A stretch of DNA of 64,000 bases, from contig DVJY01000037.1 of assembly GCA_018716485.1 (NCBI GenBank), positions 17,961 to 81,960 on the forward strand, read 5' to 3'. Source of the stretch: Candidatus Scybalocola faecipullorum (lineage in GTDB: Bacteria; Bacillota; Clostridia; Lachnospirales; Lachnospiraceae). The position numbers were made by a program, and so were the translations under genes. Under the pieces are notes generated by a model that searched no databases, was not told the origin of the DNA, and saw only the letters and a program-made list of their open reading frames with translations. This document shows positions 8,186-16,978 of this stretch, in pieces. Position 1 is the first letter of the stretch, and each line of letters begins with the position of its first letter.

Positions 8186-9038
8186 AATTAAAGATATAAG
8201 CAAAAGCTATAAAAACGTGACCGCACTGGATCATGTTTCCGTCACCTTTGCACCCGGAAAAATTTACGGACTTCTCGGACGAAACGGCGCCGGAAAATCT
8301 ACGCTGATCAATCTGATTGCCAACCGTATTTTCCCGGATGCCGGCGATATTTTCATCGACGGTCTCCCGGCAAAAGAGAATATGCACATCCACGAGAAGA
8401 TTTTCTGCATGAGCGAAACTGATCTGTATGACCCGGATTTAAAAATCAAAGATCATTTTAAATGGATCAGCCGTTTTTATGATTGTTTCGATATTGATCA
8501 GGCTTTTGCAATCGCCTCCCGTTTCGGCCTTGATACAAATAAAAAGTTTAAAACTCTCTCCAAAGGCTATCAGTCTATTTTTAAACTGACTGCAGCATTG
8601 GCGCTTCATGTACCTTATGTCATTTTTGATGAACCAGTTTTAGGTCTGGATGCCAATCATCGGACACTATTTTATGACTTATTGTTAAAAGACTATGAAA
8701 CTGATGAACGAACTATGATTATTGCCACACACCTCATTGAAGAGGTGTCGCATATCATTGAAGATGTTGTACTGATCGATCAGGGAAAAGTTCTGCTTTG
8801 TGAAAACACCGAAGCCTTATTGGATATGGGATACAGTGTTTCCGGCCTTTCTCCGGAAGTTGATGCCTACTGCGCCGACAAACATATCATCGGATTTGAC
8901 GAACTGGGCGGCCTTAAAATTGCTTACATTCTCGGAGAGAAAACACCCCTTCCTAAAACAGGGCATTTACAGATATCTTCTATGAATCTTCAGAAATTAT
9001 TTGTCAAATTAACCGAAAAAGGAGGTCAGCCATTATGA
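8172..9038 (+). CDS. ABC transporter ATP-binding protein
   Basis: A 288-residue ATPase of the YtrB/CcmA-like class. Walker A is GRNGAGKS at 36-43, the signature region is degenerate (TLSKGYQSIFK in place of LSGGQ), Walker B is VIFDEPVLGLD, and the switch histidine is in ATHLIEEV. The C-terminal extension has an alpha/beta look. The ATG at 8172 overlaps the end of the regulator gene; an in-frame ATG at 8136 would lie inside that gene and lacks a better ribosome site. The permease start overlaps this stop by 4 bases. Such pairs act in export of peptides or cell-envelope stress agents; the substrate is not evident. Confidence 0.88.
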   Translation: MKGIEIKDISKSYKNVTALDHVSVTFAPGKIYGLLGRNGAGKSTLINLIANRIFPDAGDIFIDGLPAKENMHIHEKIFCMSETDLYDPDLKIKDHFKWISRFYDCFDIDQAFAIASRFGLDTNKKFKTLSKGYQSIFKLTAALALHVPYVIFDEPVLGLDANHRTLFYDLLLKDYETDERTMIIATHLIEEVSHIIEDVVLIDQGKVLLCENTEALLDMGYSVSGLSPEVDAYCADKHIIGFDELGGLKIAYILGEKTPLPKTGHLQISSMNLQKLFVKLTEKGGQPL

Positions 9039-9757
9039 AGCCATTAAAATCAGCTGTTTATTATGAATGTGCTACAAAATTTAAAGTTATTGGCATCTTC
9101 TATGCCATACAGTACAGCATCGTTGCCCTCATTACAGTGCTCATCGGAATACTCATGGGCAATTTTGAAGACGGCGGCACAAGCTGCCTTGAGATGAATT
9201 CACTCATATTTGTCGGCATCTTCGGCATTCTCGGATTCAAAGAAGATTTTAAAATGCTTTTGCAAAACGGTTTTACCCGTGTCTATATCTTCTTTGCCAC
9301 ATTTTGCTGGTTTGCTTTCATGTCCGGTTTTATGGCATTGGCTGATACAATTCTTGGCAATGTACTGCATGATCTGCTGCCCCGCTATTTTTCAATGTAC
9401 GGAAGTCTTTACGGCTATGGTCATTATCTGAGCAACTGGGCTTGGCTGACACTGATTTATTTATCTGTCTGCAGTCTTTTTTACTTAGCCATTCTTATTG
9501 TAAATAAACTTGGAAAGATATATGCCCTCTATACTGCTGTTATTTTCGGCGGAATATTGTTGCTGGCTGTAGCGTTATTCAGATATGTGCTTTCCGCCCG
9601 GACCATCGGCCGCATCGTCAGATTTTTAATGGGTGCCATGGGATTTGCCTCCGACGGAGTCATTTATTATCTGAACCCTTTAATCACCTTTTTTATTCTG
9701 GCAGCCTGTTTTTCTCTCATTGCTTATGCGATCATCCGGCGTACTGAATTAAAATAA
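9035..9757 (+). CDS. ABC transporter membrane subunit
   Basis: A 240-residue membrane protein with about six hydrophobic segments (for example IQYSIVALITVLIGILMG, FFATFCWFAFMSGF, LAILIVNKLGKIYALYT, FFILAACFSLIAYAII). There is no recognisable Pfam signature by eye. The 4-base overlap with the ATPase gene and the GntR-ATPase-permease order make it the membrane partner. The segment FGILGFKEDFKMLLQNGFTR between helices resembles the ABC-2 type layout in which a cytoplasmic amphipathic helix contacts the ATPase. It is the last gene of the operon. Confidence 0.75.
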   Translation: MKPLKSAVYYECATKFKVIGIFYAIQYSIVALITVLIGILMGNFEDGGTSCLEMNSLIFVGIFGILGFKEDFKMLLQNGFTRVYIFFATFCWFAFMSGFMALADTILGNVLHDLLPRYFSMYGSLYGYGHYLSNWAWLTLIYLSVCSLFYLAILIVNKLGKIYALYTAVIFGGILLLAVALFRYVLSARTIGRIVRFLMGAMGFASDGVIYYLNPLITFFILAACFSLIAYAIIRRTELK

Positions 9758-9773
9758 TGTTTTTTCAAAATAC

Positions 9774-9802
9774 AGAGGGCGGACAAAAAATGTCCACCCT
9801 CT
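9774..9802. terminator. Hairpin between convergent ABC operon and pheST-queA-WG operon
   Basis: AGAGGGCGGACA (9774-9785) pairs with TGTCCACCCTCT (9791-9802) around a five-A loop, with one C-A mismatch. T-tracts are weak on both sides, but its position between convergent stops supports termination. Confidence 0.6.
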
Positions 9803-9817
9803 ATATATATCGACTGG

Positions 9818-11149
9818 CTATTGGCGTATTTTCTTCATTCCCCGAACTGATGTATAATCCTTTCCTAAATCCAACATAACCTGATCATTTACATCAACAA
9901 AATAAAAATGGCCGTCAACATCTTCCGATAAAATCCAGCCGTTATCGCTCTCTGCCCATAATCCCCGGGTATCTGTCAACGGAATGATTGCCTTGCCCTC
10001 TCTGTCATATAATCCGCAGCCGCCTGCATGACGGCCGGTACTATCTTCAGTAATAAACCAGCCTGCATTGACAAGAATATACTGATGATCTGAACTAAAC
10101 GAAATATATCCCAATCCGCTTGGAATAATAACATTACCTTCCTGGTCAGCCACATAATTACTAAACCCGCCGGATTCTTCCGGATCTTCCAGAATACTCA
10201 GTGTTTCTTTCTGTGCCGGAAAATACTCGGGATAAGCTTGTATCACCTCGCCGGGTAAATCAAAAAAAAAATCTGTAACTTCGTTCATTGCTGCATCAAT
10301 AACGCCGTAACCGGACGCTTTTTGTGCAATCACATATTGGGAATGATCTGCAAATACATAATCCGAATACGCATCGCATACAATCTTCCCTTCTTCATTC
10401 ACAAGATAATTTCCCGCATCCGTGCTGACATAAGCAAGGAAAGTATCCTTAAACCCTTTGGCGCCTTTAAAATCTTTATAAACGAAGGGTATGACTGTCT
10501 CGCCGCGCTCATTGATGAACCCCCACTCACCCTCCGTATTTTCGGCCGCCGCCAGATATTCATACGGCGCCACGGCATTGGCCTTGGAAGACCTTCTCAC
10601 ATACCCCCTCCCAATGGCTATGCACAACAGCAGAATCACCAGAACCGCCAAAACCGTCGCCACGGCAACAGGGAGGCCTCCATACCGCTTTTCCAAAATA
10701 TTAAACAGCTTCATACACCCGGTCAGCGCTGCTGCGATCAGAATAATGACCGCTGTACTTTGTGTCGTATGAACCTCCCACAAAATATCTTCAGCCATAT
10801 TATTATTTGGAAAAACAGCATTGTAAATACCCGGATATAACAGCAAAAGTAAGTAGGTGATTCCGATAAACGTATAAGTCATCCATAAATGTTTCCACCC
10901 GGCAAGCGTTAAGACAATCATTAAAACAATAAATCCCAAATTTAAAACAGCCGCCACGCTTGCTCCAATGCCGTCAAAATTCCAGAAGCTTTCCAAAAAC
11001 AGCAGTCCTGCGCCAAACAGCAGCATATTCACCACATCGGCAGCAATCCAGCGTTTTTGAAATCTGTGTGTCCGGATTCTCGCAAAAACGACTGCGGCCA
11101 AAACAACAACATAAATAATCCCAACAATACTTTCCATCATCTTTTCCAC
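9818..11149 (-). CDS. Membrane-anchored WG-repeat protein
   Basis: A 443-residue protein whose N-terminal 180 residues hold about six membrane helices, the last of which (LAVLVILLLCIAIGRGYVRR) is followed by a predicted extracellular region. That region contains WG-type repeats (PF14903): EGEWGFINERGETVIPFVY, GNYLVNEEGKIV, SGYGVIDAAMNEV, and GGCGLYDREGKAIIPL near the end. WG repeats form beta-propeller-like or solenoid binding surfaces; no ligand is evident. It starts 7 bases after the queA stop, so it is probably the last gene of the pheS-pheT-queA transcript, an unexpected partner. The start could be GTG 11149 or ATG 11140 or 11137, since no strong ribosome site separates them. Confidence 0.72.
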   Translation of the reverse strand: MEKMMESIVGIIYVVVLAAVVFARIRTHRFQKRWIAADVVNMLLFGAGLLFLESFWNFDGIGASVAAVLNLGFIVLMIVLTLAGWKHLWMTYTFIGITYLLLLLYPGIYNAVFPNNNMAEDILWEVHTTQSTAVIILIAAALTGCMKLFNILEKRYGGLPVAVATVLAVLVILLLCIAIGRGYVRRSSKANAVAPYEYLAAAENTEGEWGFINERGETVIPFVYKDFKGAKGFKDTFLAYVSTDAGNYLVNEEGKIVCDAYSDYVFADHSQYVIAQKASGYGVIDAAMNEVTDFFFDLPGEVIQAYPEYFPAQKETLSILEDPEESGGFSNYVADQEGNVIIPSGLGYISFSSDHQYILVNAGWFITEDSTGRHAGGCGLYDREGKAIIPLTDTRGLWAESDNGWILSEDVDGHFYFVDVNDQVMLDLGKDYTSVRGMKKIRQ

Positions 11150-11156
11150 AGATCAT

Positions 11157-12191
11157 TTACTCAATCAGCATCGCATCGCCGAAGCTGAAAAATCTGTATT
11201 TCTCCTTAACTGCAATTTCATAAGCATGAAGAATCATGTCTTTTGAAGCCAGCGCTGATACAAGCATGAGCAGCGTTGATTCCGGCAGATGAAAATTAGT
11301 GATCAGCGCATCGATACATTTAAAATGATATCCCGGATAGATAAAAATCTGTGTCCATCCGCTGGTTTCTCTGACATAACCGTTTTCATCGGCCACGGTT
11401 TCCAATGTTCTTGTGCTTGTCGTTCCGACAGATATGATGCGGCCGCCATTTTTCTTCGTTTCATTAATGGTGTCTGCCGCTTCTTTATCAATCATATAAA
11501 ATTCCGAATGCATATGATGCTGCGTCACATCTTCCACCTTTACCGGCCGAAATGTGCCAAGCCCGACATGCAGGGTAATATTGGCGATTTTCACACCTTT
11601 GGCCTGAATATCCGCCAGCAGTTCTTTTGTAAAATGAAGTCCGGCCGTCGGCGCCGCCGCGGAGCCTTCATATTTGGCATAAACTGTCTGATATCTGTTT
11701 TTATCTTCAAGTTTATGGGTAATATACGGCGGCAGCGGCATTTCACCAAGCGCGTCCAGCACTTCTTCAAAAATGCCCTCATATTCAAAATGAACAAGAC
11801 GGTTGCCTTCCTCGATCACATCCACAACTTCTGCTTTCAGCCGTCCGTCCCCAAAAACAATCCTTGTGCCTTTTCTCGCCTTTTTTCCCGGTTTGACAAG
11901 GGTTTCCCAAATATCGCCTTCTTTGCGCTTTAACAATAAAAGCTCAATATGGGCGCCGGTGTCTTCTTTGACGCCGTAAAGTCTTGCAGGAATTACTTTT
12001 GTATTATTAATGACAAGGCAGTCTCCCGGATTTAAGTAATCAATAATTTCCTTAAATATATGATGGCTGATGGAGCCATCCTTGCGGTTAAGCACCATCA
12101 GCCGGGAAGACGAGCGGTCAGCCAGCGGATCCTGAGCAATCAGTTCCTGCGGCAGATCGTAATAAAAATCACTTGTTTTCACAATGCTCAT
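11157..12191 (-). CDS. queA: S-adenosylmethionine:tRNA ribosyltransferase-isomerase
   Basis: QueA transfers and isomerises the ribosyl moiety of S-adenosylmethionine onto 7-aminomethyl-7-deazaguanine in tRNA to give epoxyqueuosine. The protein has 344 residues, the normal length. Recognisable family blocks are [12 protein letters not shown](D)P near the N-terminus, [50 protein letters not shown] and the C-terminal [12 protein letters not shown]. It begins 8 bases after pheT and is followed by the WG-repeat gene. The partner enzyme tgt lies elsewhere in this window at 40501-41634. Confidence 0.96.
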   Translation of the reverse strand: MSIVKTSDFYYDLPQELIAQDPLADRSSSRLMVLNRKDGSISHHIFKEIIDYLNPGDCLVINNTKVIPARLYGVKEDTGAHIELLLLKRKEGDIWETLVKPGKKARKGTRIVFGDGRLKAEVVDVIEEGNRLVHFEYEGIFEEVLDALGEMPLPPYITHKLEDKNRYQTVYAKYEGSAAAPTAGLHFTKELLADIQAKGVKIANITLHVGLGTFRPVKVEDVTQHHMHSEFYMIDKEAADTINETKKNGGRIISVGTTSTRTLETVADENGYVRETSGWTQIFIYPGYHFKCIDALITNFHLPESTLLMLVSALASKDMILHAYEIAVKEKYRFFSFGDAMLIE

Positions 12192-12199
12192 CCTATTCT

Positions 12200-14623
12200 T
12201 TATTTTCTTAATTCAATACCCATTGTTTCAAGTCCGTTAAGGATCTTATTCATTGTCTTATTGACTTCCGTATCCTCAAGGGTATGATCTTTTGCACGGA
12301 AAGTAATGGAGTACGCTACAGATTTATATCCTTCCTGAATCTGTGAACCTTCATAAATATCGAAGAGATTAAAACTCTCCAGAATATGTCCGCCTCTCTG
12401 GCGGATTACTGCTTCAATCTGTCCGACCATAATATCTTTCTTCATGACCATACTGATGTCTCTTGTCACAGACGGATATTTGGCAATGCCTTCGTATTTA
12501 CGATCAAATGTGGCTTTCTCAGTAATCTGCGGCATATCCAAAACTGCGATATATGCTTTTGTGCCGATATTATAATTATCACATACATCCGGATGAACTT
12601 CGCCCATATATCCGATGACCTGTCCGTCATAAATAATGTTGGCCTGACGTCCCGGATGAAGGAAAGGTTTGGCGGAATCAGGCGTATATGTTTTCAGCTG
12701 TTTTAATCCGGCTCTCTCAAGGAATTCTTCAACGACGCCTTTTAAAGTAAAGAAATCGCCTGTGCCGTACATACCGAGGGTAAACTGTACTCTCTCATCC
12801 GGATATTCAAGGATTTCTTCATCAACCGGCAGATAAATCGTTGCCAGTTCATAAAGTTTTGCCTCTTTATTTCTGCGGTTGTAGTTATTCGCCAGTGATG
12901 TCAGCATGCCGTTTAAAGGCAGTGTACGCATAATACTGTAATCTTCTCCCAATGGATTGGAAATCGTCACTGTTTTTCTCAGTGCGTCGCCCTGAGGAAT
13001 AAACAGTTTTTCAAATACTTTCGGGCTTTCAAAGGAGTAGGTCATCGCCTCTGAATAACCGCAGAATTCTGCAGTCTCTCTGGCAACAGCTTCTACTCTC
13101 AGTTTAAATGAAAGTTTTCCTGTCGTTGCCTCGCCGGTCGGGAGCGTTGTCGGAATCTTGTCATAGCCGTAAAATCTTGCCACTTCTTCAGCCAGATCTG
13201 CCGGTCTTAATAAATCCTGTCTGAATGTCGGCACAGTCACTTCTTTTGTTTCCGGATCATATTCCAGTTCAAGACGTTTGAAATAGCCGAGCATCTCTTC
13301 CATGGAGATATCTGTACCCAGAAGTTTGTTGACATATGCCGGGTCAAATGGAATTTTTACCGGTTGGCGGACATCATCATAAACGTCGACTGTCCCGCCG
13401 ACAACTTCCCCTGCGCCAAGCTCTGTAACAAGCTGGCACGCTCTGTCAATAGCTGCTTTGGCATTGTTCGGATCCAGTCCTTTTTCAAACTTGCTCTGAG
13501 CATCTGTACGCATACCGAGGCGTTTTCCAGACAGACGGATGTTTGTACCGTCAAAGCAGGCAGCTTCAAAAAGCATCGTTGTGACATCATCTGTGATCAT
13601 TGAATTTTCTCCGCCCATAATGCCTGCAATACCGACCGGCTTTTCCTCATCACAGATCATCAGCATGTTACTGTCCAGATTTCTCGTCTGGCCATCCAGT
13701 GTAACAAAACTTTCACCGTCTTTTGCCCGGCGGACGATAATTTTTCTGCCTGAAATTTTATCCAGATTGTACGCATGCATCGGCTGTCCGTACTCTTCCA
13801 TCACATAGTTTGTAATATCAACAATGTTATTGATCGGACGGATGCCCTGTGCTGCCAGACGTCTCTGAAGCCACTTCGGTGACGGTGCGATTTTAATATT
13901 TTTGACAACACGGGCGCAGTATCTTGGGCAGAGCGCTTTATCCTGAACTTCTACCTGAACATAATCGTGGGCGTCTTCATCATTTTCTTTTACTTCAACA
14001 ACCGGCGGCACAAACGGCTTTCCAAATGTTGCTGCCGCTTCTCTTGCGATGCCCAAAATGCTGAAGCAGTCCACACGGTTTGATGTGATTTCATACTCAA
14101 AATTTACATCATGCAATCCCAAAACTTCAAGGGCATCTTCGCCCGGCGTCAGTTCTTCACTTTGGAAGATATAAATACCGCTTTCCGGCGCTTCCGGATA
14201 CATTTCGGCAGATGAACCCAATTCTTCGATGGAACACATCATACCGTCAGATTCCACGCCTCTTAATTTACCCTTTTTAATCTGAATGCCTTCTTCCGGC
14301 TTTCCGCCGTCGTGATCCCCTGCCACTTTGCCGCCGTCAAGAACGACAGGCACAAATGCGCCTTCAAAAACATTCGGAGCGCCTGTACAAATCTGAACCG
14401 GCGCCTCGCCGCCCACATCAACTTGGCAGACAACCAGCTTATCCGCATTTGGATGCTTTTCGACTTTTAAAATCTTTCCCACAACGATTTTTTCCAGATT
14501 TTTATCGAACGCTTCATAACCTTCGACTTTTGTGCCAGACAGGGTCATGGCATCTGTATATTCCTGCGCCGTTACATCCAGTTCCGGCACATAGGCTTTA
14601 ATCCAAGACAATGGTGTATTCAT
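12200..14623 (-). CDS. pheT: Phenylalanyl-tRNA synthetase beta subunit
   Basis: The 807-residue large subunit of the alpha2-beta2 phenylalanyl-tRNA synthetase. It contains an N-terminal tRNA-binding (EMAP-like) domain ([20 protein letters not shown], about 40-150), the B3/B4 editing domain ([20 protein letters not shown]), B5 ([16 protein letters not shown]) with a degenerate catalytic-like core, and the C-terminal anticodon-binding ferredoxin-like domain ([13 protein letters not shown]). The length is usual for full-length PheT. It starts 27 bases after pheS and shares its T-box-controlled transcript. Confidence 0.97.
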   Translation of the reverse strand: MNTPLSWIKAYVPELDVTAQEYTDAMTLSGTKVEGYEAFDKNLEKIVVGKILKVEKHPNADKLVVCQVDVGGEAPVQICTGAPNVFEGAFVPVVLDGGKVAGDHDGGKPEEGIQIKKGKLRGVESDGMMCSIEELGSSAEMYPEAPESGIYIFQSEELTPGEDALEVLGLHDVNFEYEITSNRVDCFSILGIAREAAATFGKPFVPPVVEVKENDEDAHDYVQVEVQDKALCPRYCARVVKNIKIAPSPKWLQRRLAAQGIRPINNIVDITNYVMEEYGQPMHAYNLDKISGRKIIVRRAKDGESFVTLDGQTRNLDSNMLMICDEEKPVGIAGIMGGENSMITDDVTTMLFEAACFDGTNIRLSGKRLGMRTDAQSKFEKGLDPNNAKAAIDRACQLVTELGAGEVVGGTVDVYDDVRQPVKIPFDPAYVNKLLGTDISMEEMLGYFKRLELEYDPETKEVTVPTFRQDLLRPADLAEEVARFYGYDKIPTTLPTGEATTGKLSFKLRVEAVARETAEFCGYSEAMTYSFESPKVFEKLFIPQGDALRKTVTISNPLGEDYSIMRTLPLNGMLTSLANNYNRRNKEAKLYELATIYLPVDEEILEYPDERVQFTLGMYGTGDFFTLKGVVEEFLERAGLKQLKTYTPDSAKPFLHPGRQANIIYDGQVIGYMGEVHPDVCDNYNIGTKAYIAVLDMPQITEKATFDRKYEGIAKYPSVTRDISMVMKKDIMVGQIEAVIRQRGGHILESFNLFDIYEGSQIQEGYKSVAYSITFRAKDHTLEDTEVNKTMNKILNGLETMGIELRK

Positions 14624-14650
14624 TGCTAACTTCCTTTCTGCGATGTTTTA

Positions 14651-15670
14651 TTAAAACTGTTTTAAGAAACGCACGTCATTTTCATAAAGCAGACGCATAT
14701 CGTCAATTTCATATTTGAGCAGTGCAATACGTTCCAAACCGATACCGAAGGCAAATCCTGAATATTTGTCCGGGTCAATATTGCTCATCTCAAGCACTTT
14801 CGGATGAACCATGCCGCATCCTAAAATTTCAATCCAGCCGGAACCTTTGCACATACGGCATCCTTTGCCTCCACACTTGAAACATGTCACATCCATCTCG
14901 GCGCTCGGCTCAGTAAATGGGAAATGATGCGGTCTGAATTTTACCTTTGTCTCAGGTCCAAACAATTCTCTCGCGAATTCTGCAAGTGTTCCCTTTAAAT
15001 CTGCAAATGTAATATTTTTATCGATCACAAGGCCTTCAATCTGATGGAAGCACGGTGAATGTGTTGCGTCAACTTCGTCCGAACGGTATACACGTCCCGG
15101 CGCGATCATACGGATCGGCAGCGGGTGTGTCTCCATCGTATGCACCTGTACACCGGAAGTCTGTGTCCTCAGAAGCATCTCTTTATTAATATAAAATGTA
15201 TCCTGCTCATCTTTTGCAGGGTGATTAGCCGGAATATTTAAAGCTTCGAAGTTATAATAATCTTTTTCAATTTCCGGCCCTTCAATGACTTCATATCCCA
15301 TACCTACAAAAATTCTCTCTACCTCATCAAGAGCAATCGTGTTCGGATGGCGATGTCCCAAAACACTTTTCTTAGCCGGAAGTGTCACATCGATGACTTC
15401 TTTGGCCATCTGAGCCTCTCTTGCTTTCCGTGCCAGCGTATTTTTCATGGCATCCATTTTGGACTCAATATCTGTTCTCGTCTCATTGACCATCTGACCG
15501 AAGGCAGGACGGCCTTCTTTCGGAATGTCTTTCATGGATTTCATGATTGCTGTCAGCTCGCCTTTTTTCCCTAAAAAGGTAATTCTGATTTCGTTTAATT
15601 TTTCCAGTGAATCTGCCGCTTCAATTTGCGCGACTGCATTTTCACGAATCTGCTGCAATTTTTCGTTCAT
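14651..15670 (-). CDS. pheS: Phenylalanyl-tRNA synthetase alpha subunit
   Basis: The 339-residue catalytic alpha subunit that charges tRNA-Phe. There is an N-terminal coiled coil (about 1-90, starting MNEKLQQIRENAVAQIEAAD), then the class II core: motif 1 near HPNTIALDEVERIFVGMGYE, the QTSGVQVHTME stretch, motif 2 (RMIAPGRVYRSDEVDATHSP) and motif 3 (GFAFGIGLERIALLKYEI). Four cysteines (CFKCGGKGCRMC) sit in a zinc-ribbon-like insert. AGAGAGG upstream fits the ATG at 15670; an in-frame TTG at 15691 is less likely. Expression is governed by the T-box upstream. Confidence 0.97.
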   Translation of the reverse strand: MNEKLQQIRENAVAQIEAADSLEKLNEIRITFLGKKGELTAIMKSMKDIPKEGRPAFGQMVNETRTDIESKMDAMKNTLARKAREAQMAKEVIDVTLPAKKSVLGHRHPNTIALDEVERIFVGMGYEVIEGPEIEKDYYNFEALNIPANHPAKDEQDTFYINKEMLLRTQTSGVQVHTMETHPLPIRMIAPGRVYRSDEVDATHSPCFHQIEGLVIDKNITFADLKGTLAEFARELFGPETKVKFRPHHFPFTEPSAEMDVTCFKCGGKGCRMCKGSGWIEILGCGMVHPKVLEMSNIDPDKYSGFAFGIGLERIALLKYEIDDMRLLYENDVRFLKQF

Positions 15671-15784
15671 GCTTTTCAATCCTCTCTGCAAAATATAAAA
15701 TATGATTTATGGGTATAATTTAGTCAATATCCTATGCGCCATCTGCCCTTATCACTGTATGGAAAATATGGTGAATTTTCCTCG

Positions 15785-16042
15785 CAATAAAAAAAATCCC
15801 TCAGTTAAAAACTAAGGGACGACAAATGTTCGCGGTACCACCCAAATTCCTTTGTCATATCATATACAAAGGCACTCTCTGCGGATATAACGGCTCCTGC
15901 CGGCATCTCCTACTGTACTTTTCAAAGATGCAGCTCCTGTGGGAAAGTCAGTATATATCTGAACTTAAGAGGGTTTTCAGCCGACGGCCCTCTCTCTCTG
16001 AAAGAAAATACATACCTCATACACAATCATCGCTTTTGGACT
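15785..16042 (-). ncRNA. T-box leader of pheST
   Basis: The minus strand carries the diagnostic T-box word GGGTGGTACCGCG (plus-strand 15831-15843), which forms the antiterminator bulge that pairs with the uncharged tRNA acceptor end. It is followed by a terminator hairpin, CCCTTAG / CTGAGGG with eight T (about 15790-15820). Upstream lies about 200 bases of leader consistent with stem I. A TTC (Phe codon) at 15961-15963 on the minus strand, followed by a purine, is the best specifier candidate. A matching promoter sits at 16049-16077. Low charged tRNA-Phe would favour antitermination and raise pheST-queA expression. Confidence 0.92.
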
Positions 16043-16048
16043 TCTTTC

Positions 16049-16077
16049 ATTCTAACCGCATACGGCACAGCTGTCAA
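16049..16077 (-). promoter_or_regulatory. Promoter of the T-box-pheST operon
   Basis: Minus-strand TTGACA (16072-16077), 17-base spacer, TAGAAT (16049-16054), just ahead of the T-box leader and divergent from the YihY promoter about 10 bases away. Confidence 0.8.
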
Positions 16078-16087
16078 GTCAAAACTA

Positions 16088-16116
16088 TTGTATTTTGTGA
16101 AAAAACATGCTACTAT
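16088..16116 (+). promoter_or_regulatory. Promoter of the YihY-type gene
   Basis: TTGTAT (16088-16093), 17 bases, TACTAT (16111-16116), about 22 bases before the start codon. Confidence 0.55.
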
Positions 16117-16138
16117 CAATAAATATAAAGGAGGAGTT

Positions 16139-16978
16139 ATGTTAAATTTTATTCAATGGTTAAAGAAATTTATATTAAAAATGCAGCGGGATAAAATCAG
16201 TGTTTATGCAGCTCAGTCTGCCTATTTTATTATATTGTCATTTTTCCCTTTTGTTATGTTTTTGCTGATACTGCTGAATTACCTGCCAATTGAAACAGAC
16301 ACACTGATTACCGAACTTGTGAATGTCTTTCCGGATTCCTCTTCGAAAGTGGCAACATGGATTCTCAATGATATTATTTCCAGGTCATCGACGACATTGC
16401 TGTCAATTACTATTTTAGCTCTTTTATGGACTGCCGGCAAAGGATTGATGGCTCTGACATGCGGTCTGAATTCTGTTCATGAAATCGAAGAAACACGGAA
16501 TTATTTTGCCCTGAGAATTATATCTACATTTTATACAATACTGCTGGCATTTATGGTCATCTCAGCGCTGATTTTTCTTGTATTCGGCAACTGGCTGTAT
16601 TTATGGATCATTGAAAAATTTCCGATTCTCAATGATGTGGCGGCCTTTGTCATCAGTATCCGAACATTTGCCTCTCTGCTGATACTGACAAGCGTATTTA
16701 CGCTGTTTTATAAAATGCTGCCGGCCGTAAAAGTCAAACTGCTTCAGCAAATTCCCGGGGCATTATTTGCTGCCGTGGGATGGCTTGTTTTTTCATACTT
16801 TTTCTCAATTTACATTAATTATGCGCAGAACTTATCTTATATGTACGGCGGTCTCGTTGGTATAATCATTTTAATGCTGTGGTTATATTTTTGTATGAAT
16901 ATTATCTTTATCGGTGCAGAAATCAATTTTATATTGTATCGTCAACGGCTTGAAAATAATACCGGTCTGAAATATTAA
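16139..16978 (+). CDS. YihY/virulence factor BrkB family membrane protein
   Basis: A 279-residue membrane protein of the YihY/BrkB (formerly misnamed RNase BN) family. It has an N-terminal amphipathic region, then six hydrophobic helices. Typical family features are AAQSAYFIILSFFPFVMFLL near residue 22, LWTAGKGLMALTCGLNSVHE, and the C-terminal YGGLVGIIILMLWLYFCMNIIFIGAEINF. The biochemical function is not settled. AAAGGAGGAG directly precedes the ATG at 16139, which fixes that start over an in-frame ATG at 16088. The gene is convergent with the SpoIID-like gene, and the two stop codons overlap (16975-16978), leaving no room for a terminator between them. Confidence 0.88.
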   Translation: MLNFIQWLKKFILKMQRDKISVYAAQSAYFIILSFFPFVMFLLILLNYLPIETDTLITELVNVFPDSSSKVATWILNDIISRSSTTLLSITILALLWTAGKGLMALTCGLNSVHEIEETRNYFALRIISTFYTILLAFMVISALIFLVFGNWLYLWIIEKFPILNDVAAFVISIRTFASLLILTSVFTLFYKMLPAVKVKLLQQIPGALFAAVGWLVFSYFFSIYINYAQNLSYMYGGLVGIIILMLWLYFCMNIIFIGAEINFILYRQRLENNTGLKY

